NCBI GenBank assembly: GCA_030916545.1
Contig: JAUPWI010000045.1
Location: 1-26,542 of the forward strand
Direction of reading: 5' to 3'
DNA from: Patescibacteria group bacterium
GTDB lineage: Bacteria > Patescibacteriota > Minisyncoccia > Moranbacterales > UBA1568
DNA length: 26,542 nt
In this document: in pieces, positions 15,843 to 22,800 of the stretch
How positions within the stretch are numbered: the first letter of the stretch is position 1
Layout: every line of letters starts with the position of its first letter
The notes under the pieces: model-generated
Told to the model about the DNA's origin: nothing
Database searches by the model: none
The model's input: only the letters and a program-made list of their open reading frames with translations
Position numbers and translations under genes: made by a program

Positions 15843-15871
15843 ATTATAGCACATATAAAGATATATTGCAA
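15843..15871 (-). promoter_or_regulatory. Strong extended -10 promoter, TTGCAA-N17-TGC-TATAAT
   Basis: On the minus strand, a perfect TATAAT (15843-15848), preceded by TGC (extended -10), lies 17 bases from TTGCAA (15866-15871). Transcription should start near 15836, giving a leader of about 46 bases. This is the best promoter match in the window, and it drives a gene of unknown function. Confidence 0.72.
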
Positions 15872-15943
15872 TACCCCAAAAGAATAGACAAAAAAACTAG
15901 TTTTAAGCCATCAAAACACTGCCTACTCAGAAAGATTCCAATC
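15872..15943. other. Intergenic spacer downstream of rseP
   Basis: The 72 bases after the rseP stop hold a small AAAACTAGTTTT palindrome (about 15893-15904) with a T-run on the minus strand. The stem is too short and loop-less to call a terminator, so rseP transcription may run on into the next gene. Confidence 0.35.
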
Positions 15944-17101
15944 CTAGACGAGCAATCCGCGAAGCTTGTCGAGAATCTGGAATTGCGAGAAATCCCGCAC
16001 CGTGACCAAAAGCATCAGAAACAGCAGGAGCATGAATCCGACCTGATGTATCCTGTTCTCGATCTGAGCCGAAACCGGCTTGCCTTTGCGAAGCTTCTCG
16101 ATAAGGATGAAGAAAATGCGTCCTCCGTCCAAAGCCGGTATCGGCAGGATATTGAAGATACCGAGATTGATCGAGAGGAGCGCCGCGAACCAAAGCAGAT
16201 ACGAAAATCCCATTTCCGTCATCTGCTTCGTCAGATACACGATACCAACCGGTCCTGTCACGTCGAGCGCGACTTTCTCCGCCCCACCGACCAGCGAAGC
16301 GAGCATCTTTCCGAGATACATCAGGATGGTTCCTGTCACCTTGACAGTCGTCACAGCTCCTTCCCATATCGACTCGTACCAAGGATAGGTAATCAGCGCC
16401 GTTTCGGCCAAGGAAATCCCAAGTGCCCCTTCGTTCTTCGGATATTCCGTCCGAGGCACCCCCTGAACCGTCATCGTCGAATCTCCCCGCCTAATGAGCA
16501 TCGAAAGCTCTTGGCCTTTCTTGGCAATGATGCCGTTGGTCGCTTCCTCAGTGGTCGAAACCGCCACACCGTCGATCGAGACGATCTCATCGAGCGGGCG
16601 CAGCTTCATATCAGCGGCCGGGGTTCCCGATTTCACCTCGAGGATCTGAACCTTCTGATCCGGATATTTTCCCCGCTCTTCCGGGCCGATCGGCTGCGGA
16701 AGCCCCAGGAAAAAGACTCCCGAAATCAGTACCCAGGCCAAGAGAAAATTCATCACGACTCCCGCGCCGAGCACCTTGATGCGTTTCCAGGCCGGCTGCG
16801 GAGCGAAACTATCCGCATCATGCGTATGCTCCCCTCCCTCACCCTTGATCTTGACGAATCCCCCGAGCGGAATCCAGTTGAGCGAATAGACGGTATGCGG
16901 ACTTTCCACATCCTTATCGCCCCAAATGATATCGAATTTCCCGGTCGCGTCATTCTTCACCACCCCGATCAGACGGGGAGGAAAGCCGAAACCGAATTCA
17001 TCCGCCTTGATACCGTTGCGGCGGGCGACAATGAAGTGTCCGAGCTCGTGCACGAGCACGAGTAGACCGAGAATGACAGCGAAAATAAGAATCGTAAGCA
17101 T
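15944..17101 (-). CDS. rseP: Site-2 intramembrane zinc protease with PDZ domain
   Basis: A 385-residue M50B metalloprotease that cuts membrane-embedded substrates such as anti-sigma factors. The zinc motif HELGH is at 18-22 in the first helix, and the third ligand lies in NILPIPALDGGR (Asp325). Between them are the G-F-G-F-P-P segment, PLGGFVKIKGE, a second helix, and a single PDZ domain around KSGTPAADMKLRPLDEIVSIDG. E. coli RseP has two PDZ domains; one is usual for the RasP/YluC type. Two more helices follow. It lies 25 bases after frr and is last in the propeller-frr-rseP operon. No clear ribosome site is visible. Confidence 0.93.
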   Translation of the reverse strand: MLTILIFAVILGLLVLVHELGHFIVARRNGIKADEFGFGFPPRLIGVVKNDATGKFDIIWGDKDVESPHTVYSLNWIPLGGFVKIKGEGGEHTHDADSFAPQPAWKRIKVLGAGVVMNFLLAWVLISGVFFLGLPQPIGPEERGKYPDQKVQILEVKSGTPAADMKLRPLDEIVSIDGVAVSTTEEATNGIIAKKGQELSMLIRRGDSTMTVQGVPRTEYPKNEGALGISLAETALITYPWYESIWEGAVTTVKVTGTILMYLGKMLASLVGGAEKVALDVTGPVGIVYLTKQMTEMGFSYLLWFAALLSINLGIFNILPIPALDGGRIFFILIEKLRKGKPVSAQIENRIHQVGFMLLLFLMLLVTVRDFSQFQILDKLRGLLV

Positions 17102-17126
17102 AGGAAACCCGCTCTCAAAAAATTAC

Positions 17127-17684
17127 CTAGACCGTCATGATATCCTTTTCCTTTTCCTTCCGGATGGTCTCTATTCTGGCATTGTATTCGTCGACCACCT
17201 TCTGAAGCTCATCCTTACCGATGAATTTATCGTCTTCCGCGATTTCACCAGACTTCTCCATCTCCTGGATTTCCTTCCAGATTTCCTCCCGCGTCGTCCG
17301 AATACTGATACGTGATTCTTCCGCCCGGTTATTCAAAGACTTCACGAACTCACGCCGGCGTTCCTCGGTCAGCTGCGGCAAAATCAACCGGATGGTCCTC
17401 CCGTCATTTCCCGGATTCAGCCCGAGATCCGATTCGCGGATAGCGGACTCGATCGCCGATACGGCCCCCTGGTCCCACGGCTGGATGAGAATCTGTCGCG
17501 CTTCCGGAATCGTCACACTCGCAATCTGTCGGATCGGTGTCCGCGTCCCGTAATAATCCACCAGAATCCCCTCCACCAAGGCCGGATGGGCTCGGCCACT
17601 CCTGATCTGAGCCGCCGCTTCGATGAAATGCCCGATAGCCATTTCGAATTTTTCCCGCCCCGCCTCAATCAATGCCTTCACCAT
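17127..17684 (-). CDS. frr: Ribosome recycling factor
   Basis: A 185-residue protein of the normal family length that splits post-termination ribosomes together with EF-G. Typical features are IRSGRAHPALVEGILVDYYG near the N-terminus, TPIRQIASVTIPEARQILIQPWD at the hinge region, NPGNDGRTIRLILPQLTEERR and the long C-terminal helix with KDELQKVVDEYNARIE. It starts 31 bases after the propeller lipoprotein gene and probably shares its promoter. A pairing of frr with rseP is common in bacteria, although pyrH, often next to frr, is in another operon here. Confidence 0.96.
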   Translation of the reverse strand: MVKALIEAGREKFEMAIGHFIEAAAQIRSGRAHPALVEGILVDYYGTRTPIRQIASVTIPEARQILIQPWDQGAVSAIESAIRESDLGLNPGNDGRTIRLILPQLTEERRREFVKSLNNRAEESRISIRTTREEIWKEIQEMEKSGEIAEDDKFIGKDELQKVVDEYNARIETIRKEKEKDIMTV

Positions 17685-17715
17685 AGATCGTGAGTGTGAA
17701 TATCTTACCGCGTAA

Positions 17716-18795
17716 TTATTTGAACTTCCGTAACCCGAAATACAGGATAGCAGAATTTCCCGGTTCGTACAGGATCATACTGACGCCCCGATCCGTTCCA
17801 AGCTCCGTCACCGACCAGCTCAAACCGCCATCCGTCGACCGATAGAACACCGATCCGGACGACAGAACGATTTCGTTCGGATTGTCCTGACTGACAGCGA
17901 CCGCACGGATAGGATACCGCTTGGCGCTCTCGATGATCGGCAAAGGATACCAAGTCAGACCGAAATCCGGGCTCCGAAGCAGTCCGTCCGCCGAAGTGCC
18001 CGCGTACAGGATACTCGGCATATTCGGATCGAAATTCAACGAGACGGGACTTGTAAGGGTTATCGTTTCCTGATTGCCCTCTGCAACCTCCGCTGCCTTC
18101 TCCATCCAGGTCACTCCGCCATCCAAGGAGGAGAGAACCGCGCTCTGGAATACGAGCAGGGAGACCGACTCCGGAATCTTCGTTCCAAGCAGGATTCTCG
18201 TAACCGGCCCATCCGCTTCATAGATATTCTTCCACTGTGCACCGCCGTCGGCGCTTTTCATCACCCCACCCTTATCGGTCGCCGCATACAGGATGCGTGA
18301 ATTTGCAGGATGCATGGCCAGGGACGAAATGACCGTCCCGGGTCCGGGTTCGACATAGACTTCCTTCCAGTTTTCTCCTGCATCTTCCGTCCGATAGATT
18401 TTCCCAACGCCCCCGTAGACTCCCGTCGCGAAGATCCGGCGCGGATCGGAAAGATCAATGGCGATTCCGTAAATCTTTTCAGGCGGAAAATCCATTTTTT
18501 CCCAATGTTCGGCACCATCCTTCGAACGGAACATCCCGTCATCCATCGTCCCGATATACATTGTCTGCGGATCCTGAGGCACGATCGCCCATGACAGGAT
18601 ATCCGCCGAGGTAATACGCAACTTCTCATTGACGGTCACTTTGGGCGCGAACGTTTTCCCGGAATCAAAACTCTTATACAGGCTTCCTGGAGCATCAGTT
18701 CCCGATCCTACCGGCACACCACCATCATTCGGAGCGATACCACAACCCGCAAGAAAAAGACTCATTCCCGCCACGACCCATATTCTGTTCAGCAT
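17716..18795 (-). CDS. Lipoprotein with seven Asp-box (BNR/YCF48-like) repeats
   Basis: A 359-residue surface lipoprotein. The signal peptide ends in the lipobox LAGC (Cys18). At least seven Asp-box-like units follow: FDSGKTF, KDGAEHW, EDAGENW, ADGGAQW, LDGGVTW, PDFGLTW and TDGGLSW. Their number and spacing suggest a beta-propeller like Ycf48 or sortilin-type proteins, which usually bind proteins or assist assembly; no catalytic residues can be assigned. I chose the ATG at 18795 because GGAGG lies six bases upstream and it gives a clean signal peptide. The longer frame to 18831 has no ribosome site. It heads the frr-rseP operon. Confidence 0.88.
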   Translation of the reverse strand: MLNRIWVVAGMSLFLAGCGIAPNDGGVPVGSGTDAPGSLYKSFDSGKTFAPKVTVNEKLRITSADILSWAIVPQDPQTMYIGTMDDGMFRSKDGAEHWEKMDFPPEKIYGIAIDLSDPRRIFATGVYGGVGKIYRTEDAGENWKEVYVEPGPGTVISSLAMHPANSRILYAATDKGGVMKSADGGAQWKNIYEADGPVTRILLGTKIPESVSLLVFQSAVLSSLDGGVTWMEKAAEVAEGNQETITLTSPVSLNFDPNMPSILYAGTSADGLLRSPDFGLTWYPLPIIESAKRYPIRAVAVSQDNPNEIVLSSGSVFYRSTDGGLSWSVTELGTDRGVSMILYEPGNSAILYFGLRKFK

Positions 18796-18845
18796 ACGTT
18801 TCCTCCGCTTTACGATACGAAAAAAAATCATTCACGATCGAATAC

Positions 18846-18854
18846 AGTATACCA
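18846..18854 (-). promoter_or_regulatory. Extended -10 (TGG-TATACT) for the propeller-frr-rseP operon
   Basis: On the minus strand, TATACT (18846-18851) is preceded by TGG, an extended -10. The -35 region is poor (TCAACA at 18870-18875 with 18-base spacing). It lies about 50 bases before the lipoprotein start and back to back with the tRNA promoter. Confidence 0.5.
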
Positions 18855-18871
18855 CAATCGACACGCGCCTG

Positions 18872-18900
18872 TTGACGCGCAAACCGAAAACCGGTAGAAT
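18872..18900 (+). promoter_or_regulatory. tRNA-Lys promoter, TTGACG-N17-TAGAAT
   Basis: TTGACG (18872-18877) and TAGAAT (18895-18900) are exactly 17 bases apart on the plus strand, each with five of six consensus bases. Transcription would start near 18907, about 17 bases before the mature tRNA. Confidence 0.7.
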
Positions 18901-18923
18901 TCCTTTGTTTCGGAGATGAAACC

Positions 18924-18996
18924 GGGTGCGTAGCTCAGTCGGTAGAGCAGTGGCCTTTTAAGCCAACGGTCGTGGGTTCGATCCCCCCCGCACCCA
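18924..18996 (+). tRNA. tRNA-Lys (UUU anticodon)
   Basis: A cloverleaf can be folded: acceptor GGGTGCG/CGCACCC (perfect), D arm GCTC/GAGC, anticodon loop CTTTTAA with anticodon TTT at 18957-18959, and T arm GTGGG-TTCGATC-CCCCC. Two stem positions do not pair: 27-43 (G-A) at the base of the anticodon stem and 50-64 (T-C) in the T stem. The 3' CCA is not encoded (A73 is followed by CTC), so a CCA-adding enzyme is needed. It has its own promoter and terminator. Confidence 0.93.
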
Positions 18997-19001
18997 CTCG
19001 A

Positions 19002-19041
19002 AAAAAGCACAATCCCCGCATAAACGGGGATTGTGCTTTTT
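19002..19041. terminator. Bidirectional terminator between tRNA-Lys and serS
   Basis: A perfect 17-bp inverted repeat (19002-19018 with 19025-19041) and a six-base loop. The GC core GCACAATCCCCG is flanked by A5 on the left and T5 on the right, so it ends transcription of the plus-strand tRNA and of minus-strand serS, which stops at 19069. Confidence 0.88.
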
Positions 19042-19068
19042 GGACGATCATATATGCGCTCCCCCTTC

Positions 19069-20397
19069 TTATCGCGGTTTCGAAACGATGCGCTCCTTCC
19101 CGACATATGGACGGAGAACCTCCGGAATCACAACCGACCCGTCCTCTTCCTGGAAATTTTCGATCAACGCGATCAGGATACGCGGGCTCGGCAAGGCCGT
19201 GTTGTTGAGCATATATACGTATTTCCGCTCGCCGGATTCCTTATCGAGATATCTGACGTTCAATCGACGCGATTGCCAATCGAGAAAATTCGATGAGGAT
19301 CCCGTTTCCCCCCACCGATTCAGTCCCGGCATCCATGCTTCCAGGTCAAATTGGCGATACTTTCCCGTACCGAGATCGCCGGTGCAGATCTGGAGCTTCC
19401 GATACGGGATACCGAGTTCACGATGCATTTCCTCCGAAATGGCAAGCATTTCCGCCTGAAGCACATCTGCTTCCTTCGTATCCGCCGCGCACAAAACCAC
19501 CTGTTCGACCTTGAAGAATTCATGCACCCGATAGAGTCCCTTGGTATCCCGGCCATACGACCCGATCTCACTCCGATAACACTGGCTAAATCCGGACAAG
19601 CGGAGCGGAAGATCCGTTTTCTCGATCACTTCGCCCGCATAATAGGCCAGAAGCGACGGCTCCGCCGTTCCGACCAAGAATTTTTCTTCCCGATTCACCT
19701 TCCCATCCGATTCCTTCTCAGATGTCCCTAGCCGATAGATCTCATCCTTCTCCGGATCGTATGCCGTCCCGGAGAAATATCCCGAACCGAAAAGCGGAAA
19801 TTCCTTGATCAATGTCGGGGGTATCATCGGCAGGAAACCCTTCGCAGCCATCTTCTGCAAGGCATATGCCATCAGACCCACGACCAAAAGCGCTCCTTCG
19901 TTCTTCAGATAATATCCGCGATAACCAGCCACTTTCGTCCCACGCTCGAAATCCAGGATGTCAAGCTCCGTCCCCAAAGCGATATGATCCTTCGGAACGA
20001 ACGGAAACATCTTCGGTTCCTCCGAACGGAAAACCTCGACGTTCTCGGCTTCATCTTTGCCCCGCGGCGTATCGGAAGAAACCACATTCGGCACGGAAGC
20101 CGCCACTTTTTCGAACCGCTCACTCAGCGCGCGAAAATCCGGCTCGACCTCATCAATCTTCTGCCTGATCTCCTTCCCTTTAGCGATAACCTCCGCCCGC
20201 TCCTCCGGCGTCTGTGATCGCATGATGAGATCGTTGATATCGTTCTTCAGGGACTTAAGTTCCTCGAGCTCCCTCTGCATCTCCGCGCGTTCCCGATCGA
20301 GCCTGAGAAGCAAATCCAAATCACAATCACTCTTCTTGAGTGCGATCGCCTCGCGGATGATGGCCTCGTTTTCACGGATGAATCGGATATCAAGCAT
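19069..20397 (-). CDS. serS: Seryl-tRNA synthetase
   Basis: A 442-residue class II synthetase that charges tRNA-Ser (and tRNA-Sec if present). The N-terminal antiparallel coiled coil that grips the tRNA long arm spans about residues 25-105 (RERAEMQRELEELKSLKNDI and RQKIDEVEPDFRALSERFEK). Motif 2 reads SQCYRSEIGSYGRDTKGLYR with HEFFKVEQVV, and motif 3 includes NNTALPSPRILIALIENFQ. A serine-pocket stretch, GTAEPSLLAYYAGE, is present. It is a single-gene unit with no visible Shine-Dalgarno. The upstream promoter is unclear; TTGCTT-N17-TAATCT at 20434-20462 is the best but weak. Confidence 0.96.
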   Translation of the reverse strand: MLDIRFIRENEAIIREAIALKKSDCDLDLLLRLDRERAEMQRELEELKSLKNDINDLIMRSQTPEERAEVIAKGKEIRQKIDEVEPDFRALSERFEKVAASVPNVVSSDTPRGKDEAENVEVFRSEEPKMFPFVPKDHIALGTELDILDFERGTKVAGYRGYYLKNEGALLVVGLMAYALQKMAAKGFLPMIPPTLIKEFPLFGSGYFSGTAYDPEKDEIYRLGTSEKESDGKVNREEKFLVGTAEPSLLAYYAGEVIEKTDLPLRLSGFSQCYRSEIGSYGRDTKGLYRVHEFFKVEQVVLCAADTKEADVLQAEMLAISEEMHRELGIPYRKLQICTGDLGTGKYRQFDLEAWMPGLNRWGETGSSSNFLDWQSRRLNVRYLDKESGERKYVYMLNNTALPSPRILIALIENFQEEDGSVVIPEVLRPYVGKERIVSKPR

Positions 20398-20505
20398 ATT
20401 CGGTATGATTTCTGTACGCTATCGATTTATTCCAGATTAGATCGTTCGGGAAGAAAAAGCAAAAGCGCCCATTCTCTCCTTCCCACGATTCGCTCCCCCG
20501 AACGG

Positions 20506-22173
20506 TCACTTCCCCTCCTTGACCGCCGCCCGCAGAAAAGCGACAAAAAGCGGATGCGGCGCTATCAGCGAGGACTGGAATTCCGGATGGAATTGTGTCC
20601 CGAGAAAGAACGGGTGCTGCTTCTTCGGTAGTTCCGCGATTTCCATCAGCACTCCGTCCGGAGACGTGGCCGAGAAGATTAGGCCGGCCGCCTCAATCTG
20701 CCCGATGTATTCGGGATTGACCTCGTAACGGTGACGGTGCCGCTCGAGAATCGCATCCGATTTGTACGCCTCACGGGCGATACTCCCCGATTTCAGCATC
20801 GCAGGATACTGCCCGAGCCGCATCGTGGCACCGAAATTCTTCTTCCGGAGTTTCTCCACCTGCTCGGGCAGGATATCGATTACCGGGTGATTCGTCGTGC
20901 CGTTCACCTCTTTCGTATGCGCATCCGCGAGCTTCATGACAGAACGCGCGTATTCGATAACCATGAGTTGCATCCCGTAACAGAGTCCAAAATACGGCAC
21001 CTTCTCCTCACGGCAGAATCGGATAGCCGAAACGATACCTTCGATACCTCGTCCGCCGAACCCGCCCGGAACCAGGATACCTTGGTACTGCCGGAGCGAC
21101 TCCAACCGTTTCGGATCCGTTTCGAAGTCGGCACTGTCTATCCAGTCGAGCTCTATCTTCCGTCCGACCTCGCACGCCGCATGCTTCAACGCTTCGATCA
21201 CGCTGATATAGGCATCGGAAAAGACATAGTCTCCGGTCTTGAAATACTTTCCCACTACGCCGATCCGTACGGTTTCGGTCGACTTTCGATTCCTCATGAC
21301 CCGCTTCTCCCATACCGAGAGATTATCCCGTTTCTTCGCCTTCAGACCGAGTTTCTTGAGGAAGCGGTCGCCCAGGTGATCCTGCTCGAAATTGAGCGGC
21401 ACATCGTAGATACTTTCGACATCGGGCGCGCTAATCACGTCTTCCTTGCGGATACTGCAATTCACGGCCAGCTTTTCTTTCCGCTTCTCGTCAAGAGGAC
21501 GGTCGGAACGGGCGATGATGAAATCCGGCTGTATGCCCGTGCTATTCAGGGTGCGGACGGCATACTGGGTCGGTTTCGTCTTCATCTCACCGATCTTGCT
21601 CGGGATCGGAAGATAGCTGACCAACACTGAAAACACGTCGTTCGGATGTTCGAGCTTCATGATCCGGGCCGCTTCGAGAAAGAGGATATTCTGATATTCG
21701 CCTACCGTACCGCCAATCTCGATGATGGCGATGTCGGCCTTGGACGTCCGGACTGCCTTCTTGATGCGCCGGATGACTTCCTGGGGGATATGCGGAACCA
21801 CCTCCACACAACGCCCTCCGTACTCCAGATTCCGCTCCTTCTCGATGACGGTCTTGTACACGAGCCCGGTCGTCATATAGTGGTCCCTCGAGAGTTCCAG
21901 TCCCATGAAACGCTCATAGTTCCCCATATCCTGGTCGGTCTCATACCCATCACGAAGAACGAACACCTCTCCGTGCTCAGTCGGATTCATCGTACCGGCA
22001 TCGACATTGATATAGGGATCGATCTTGAGCGCCGTCACCGCGTACCCTTTCGACTGCAATATCAGACCGATGGAAGAAGTCGCGACACCCTTCCCGACAC
22101 CGCTCATCACGCCTCCGACCACGAAGATGTACTTGGTCGACGCTTTCTTTTTCTGAGGACTTCGTGTTGCCAT
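20506..22173 (-). CDS. pyrG: CTP synthase
   Basis: A 555-residue enzyme that makes CTP from UTP, ATP and glutamine. The N-terminal synthase domain has the P-loop VVGGVMSGVGKG, KIDPYINVDAGTMNP and EHGEVFVLRDGYETDQDMGNYERF. The C-terminal glutamine amidotransferase has the nucleophile Cys in GLCYGMQ (GICLGMQ in most homologues) and the His-Glu pair in QFHPEFQS. It is a little longer than usual because of a basic N-terminal tail (SPQKKK). It follows rplI by 84 bases that hold a hairpin, which might act in regulation. The ribosome site is weak (AAAGAA). Confidence 0.96.
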   Translation of the reverse strand: MATRSPQKKKASTKYIFVVGGVMSGVGKGVATSSIGLILQSKGYAVTALKIDPYINVDAGTMNPTEHGEVFVLRDGYETDQDMGNYERFMGLELSRDHYMTTGLVYKTVIEKERNLEYGGRCVEVVPHIPQEVIRRIKKAVRTSKADIAIIEIGGTVGEYQNILFLEAARIMKLEHPNDVFSVLVSYLPIPSKIGEMKTKPTQYAVRTLNSTGIQPDFIIARSDRPLDEKRKEKLAVNCSIRKEDVISAPDVESIYDVPLNFEQDHLGDRFLKKLGLKAKKRDNLSVWEKRVMRNRKSTETVRIGVVGKYFKTGDYVFSDAYISVIEALKHAACEVGRKIELDWIDSADFETDPKRLESLRQYQGILVPGGFGGRGIEGIVSAIRFCREEKVPYFGLCYGMQLMVIEYARSVMKLADAHTKEVNGTTNHPVIDILPEQVEKLRKKNFGATMRLGQYPAMLKSGSIAREAYKSDAILERHRHRYEVNPEYIGQIEAAGLIFSATSPDGVLMEIAELPKKQHPFFLGTQFHPEFQSSLIAPHPLFVAFLRAAVKEGK

Positions 22174-22193
22174 ACGGTTCTTTTTTCTAAAGA

Positions 22194-22228
22194 CAAAGAG
22201 CCGTCACGGGTGAGGAAACGACTCTTTG
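22194..22228 (-). promoter_or_regulatory. Hairpin in the pyrG leader (possible attenuator or processing site)
   Basis: Bases 22194-22203 pair with 22219-22228 in a 10-bp stem with a single mismatch (22201/22221); the loop contains a further TCAC/GTGA hairpin (22204-22213). It lies between the rplI stop (22258) and the pyrG ATG (22173) and is followed on the minus strand by TCTTTAG, only a partial T-tract. It may be a weak terminator after rplI, an attenuator of pyrG, or an RNA-processing stem. Confidence 0.5.
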
Positions 22229-22257
22229 GGAAATTACATCTCTGAAAAACGAGAAGG

Positions 22258-22698
22258 CTATGCGCCTTGCACCTTCACCTCGAAGGAAGCCTCCACTCCC
22301 TTCCCGAAGCGGGCCATCACTTCATACTGGCCCACCGTCTTGAACGGCTTCGGGATATCGAGAATCTTCGGATCAATCTCGATGCCCTCGACCGACAATG
22401 CGGCGGCGATCTCCTCCGCCCCAACCGAGCCGAACAATCGTCCCTCCTCGGCCTTGGTGCGTATGACCACCGAACGATCGCGTAGCGCGTTCGCCTGCAG
22501 AAGCAGCGCTCTCTTCTCATCCGCTTTCTCCTCATCCAGCTTCCGCTTGATTTCTTCCGCCTGTCTGATTCCGGCCGGAGTGGCCACCTTCGCTATCCCC
22601 TGGGGAAACAGGAAATTCAAGGCATACCCGCTCGCCACCTCCTTTACATCGCCGACCTTGCCGATTTTCGGACTATCCTTCATGAGAATAACCTTCAT
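22258..22698 (-). CDS. rplI: 50S ribosomal protein bL9
   Basis: A 146-residue ribosomal protein with the usual two-domain form. The N-terminal rRNA-binding domain MKVILMKDSPKIGKVGDVKE and NFLFPQGIAKVA is joined by a charged helix (AEEIKRKLDEEKADEKRALL) to a C-terminal domain with GRLFGSVGAEEIAAAL. The frame is open further upstream (to 22761), but the family start is at MKVILM, and the longer version would absorb the promoter. bL9 is absent from some CPR lineages, so its presence is mildly informative on taxonomy. Confidence 0.94.
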   Translation of the reverse strand: MKVILMKDSPKIGKVGDVKEVASGYALNFLFPQGIAKVATPAGIRQAEEIKRKLDEEKADEKRALLLQANALRDRSVVIRTKAEEGRLFGSVGAEEIAAALSVEGIEIDPKILDIPKPFKTVGQYEVMARFGKGVEASFEVKVQGA

Positions 22699-22731
22699 AC
22701 CCGAATATTTCACCGTATTAATACGTTTTTC

Positions 22732-22761
22732 AGTGTACAGGAAACGCTTCCTTCTTGGCAA
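22732..22761 (-). promoter_or_regulatory. Promoter of rplI, TTGCCA-N18-TACACT, with overlapping palindrome
   Basis: On the minus strand, TTGCCA (22756-22761) and TACACT (22732-22737) are 18 bases apart, giving a leader of about 27 bases. The -35 sits inside a 15-base palindrome, CTTCTTG-G-CAAGAAG (22751-22765), which could be an operator or chance. Confidence 0.48.
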
Positions 22762-22800
22762 GAAGCCGGGCCATTTCCGATCCGATCCCGAAAATACACA

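Noticed and set aside
15866..17065. 399-residue plus-strand open frame
   Set aside because: It lies antisense to rseP, whose HELGH and LDGG motifs are unmistakable; the plus frame is rich in Arg, His and Asp with no recognisable domain.
20443..20504. Inverted repeat CGTTCGGG/CCCGAACG downstream of pyrG
   Set aside because: The arms are 46 bases apart and no T-run follows on the minus strand, so it is not a credible terminator.
20731..21630. 299-residue plus-strand open frame
   Set aside because: Antisense to pyrG; composition is that of a mirror frame and there is no start signal.
22699..22761. N-terminal extension of bL9
   Set aside because: The family begins at MKVILM; the extension overlaps the likely promoter and has no ribosome site.
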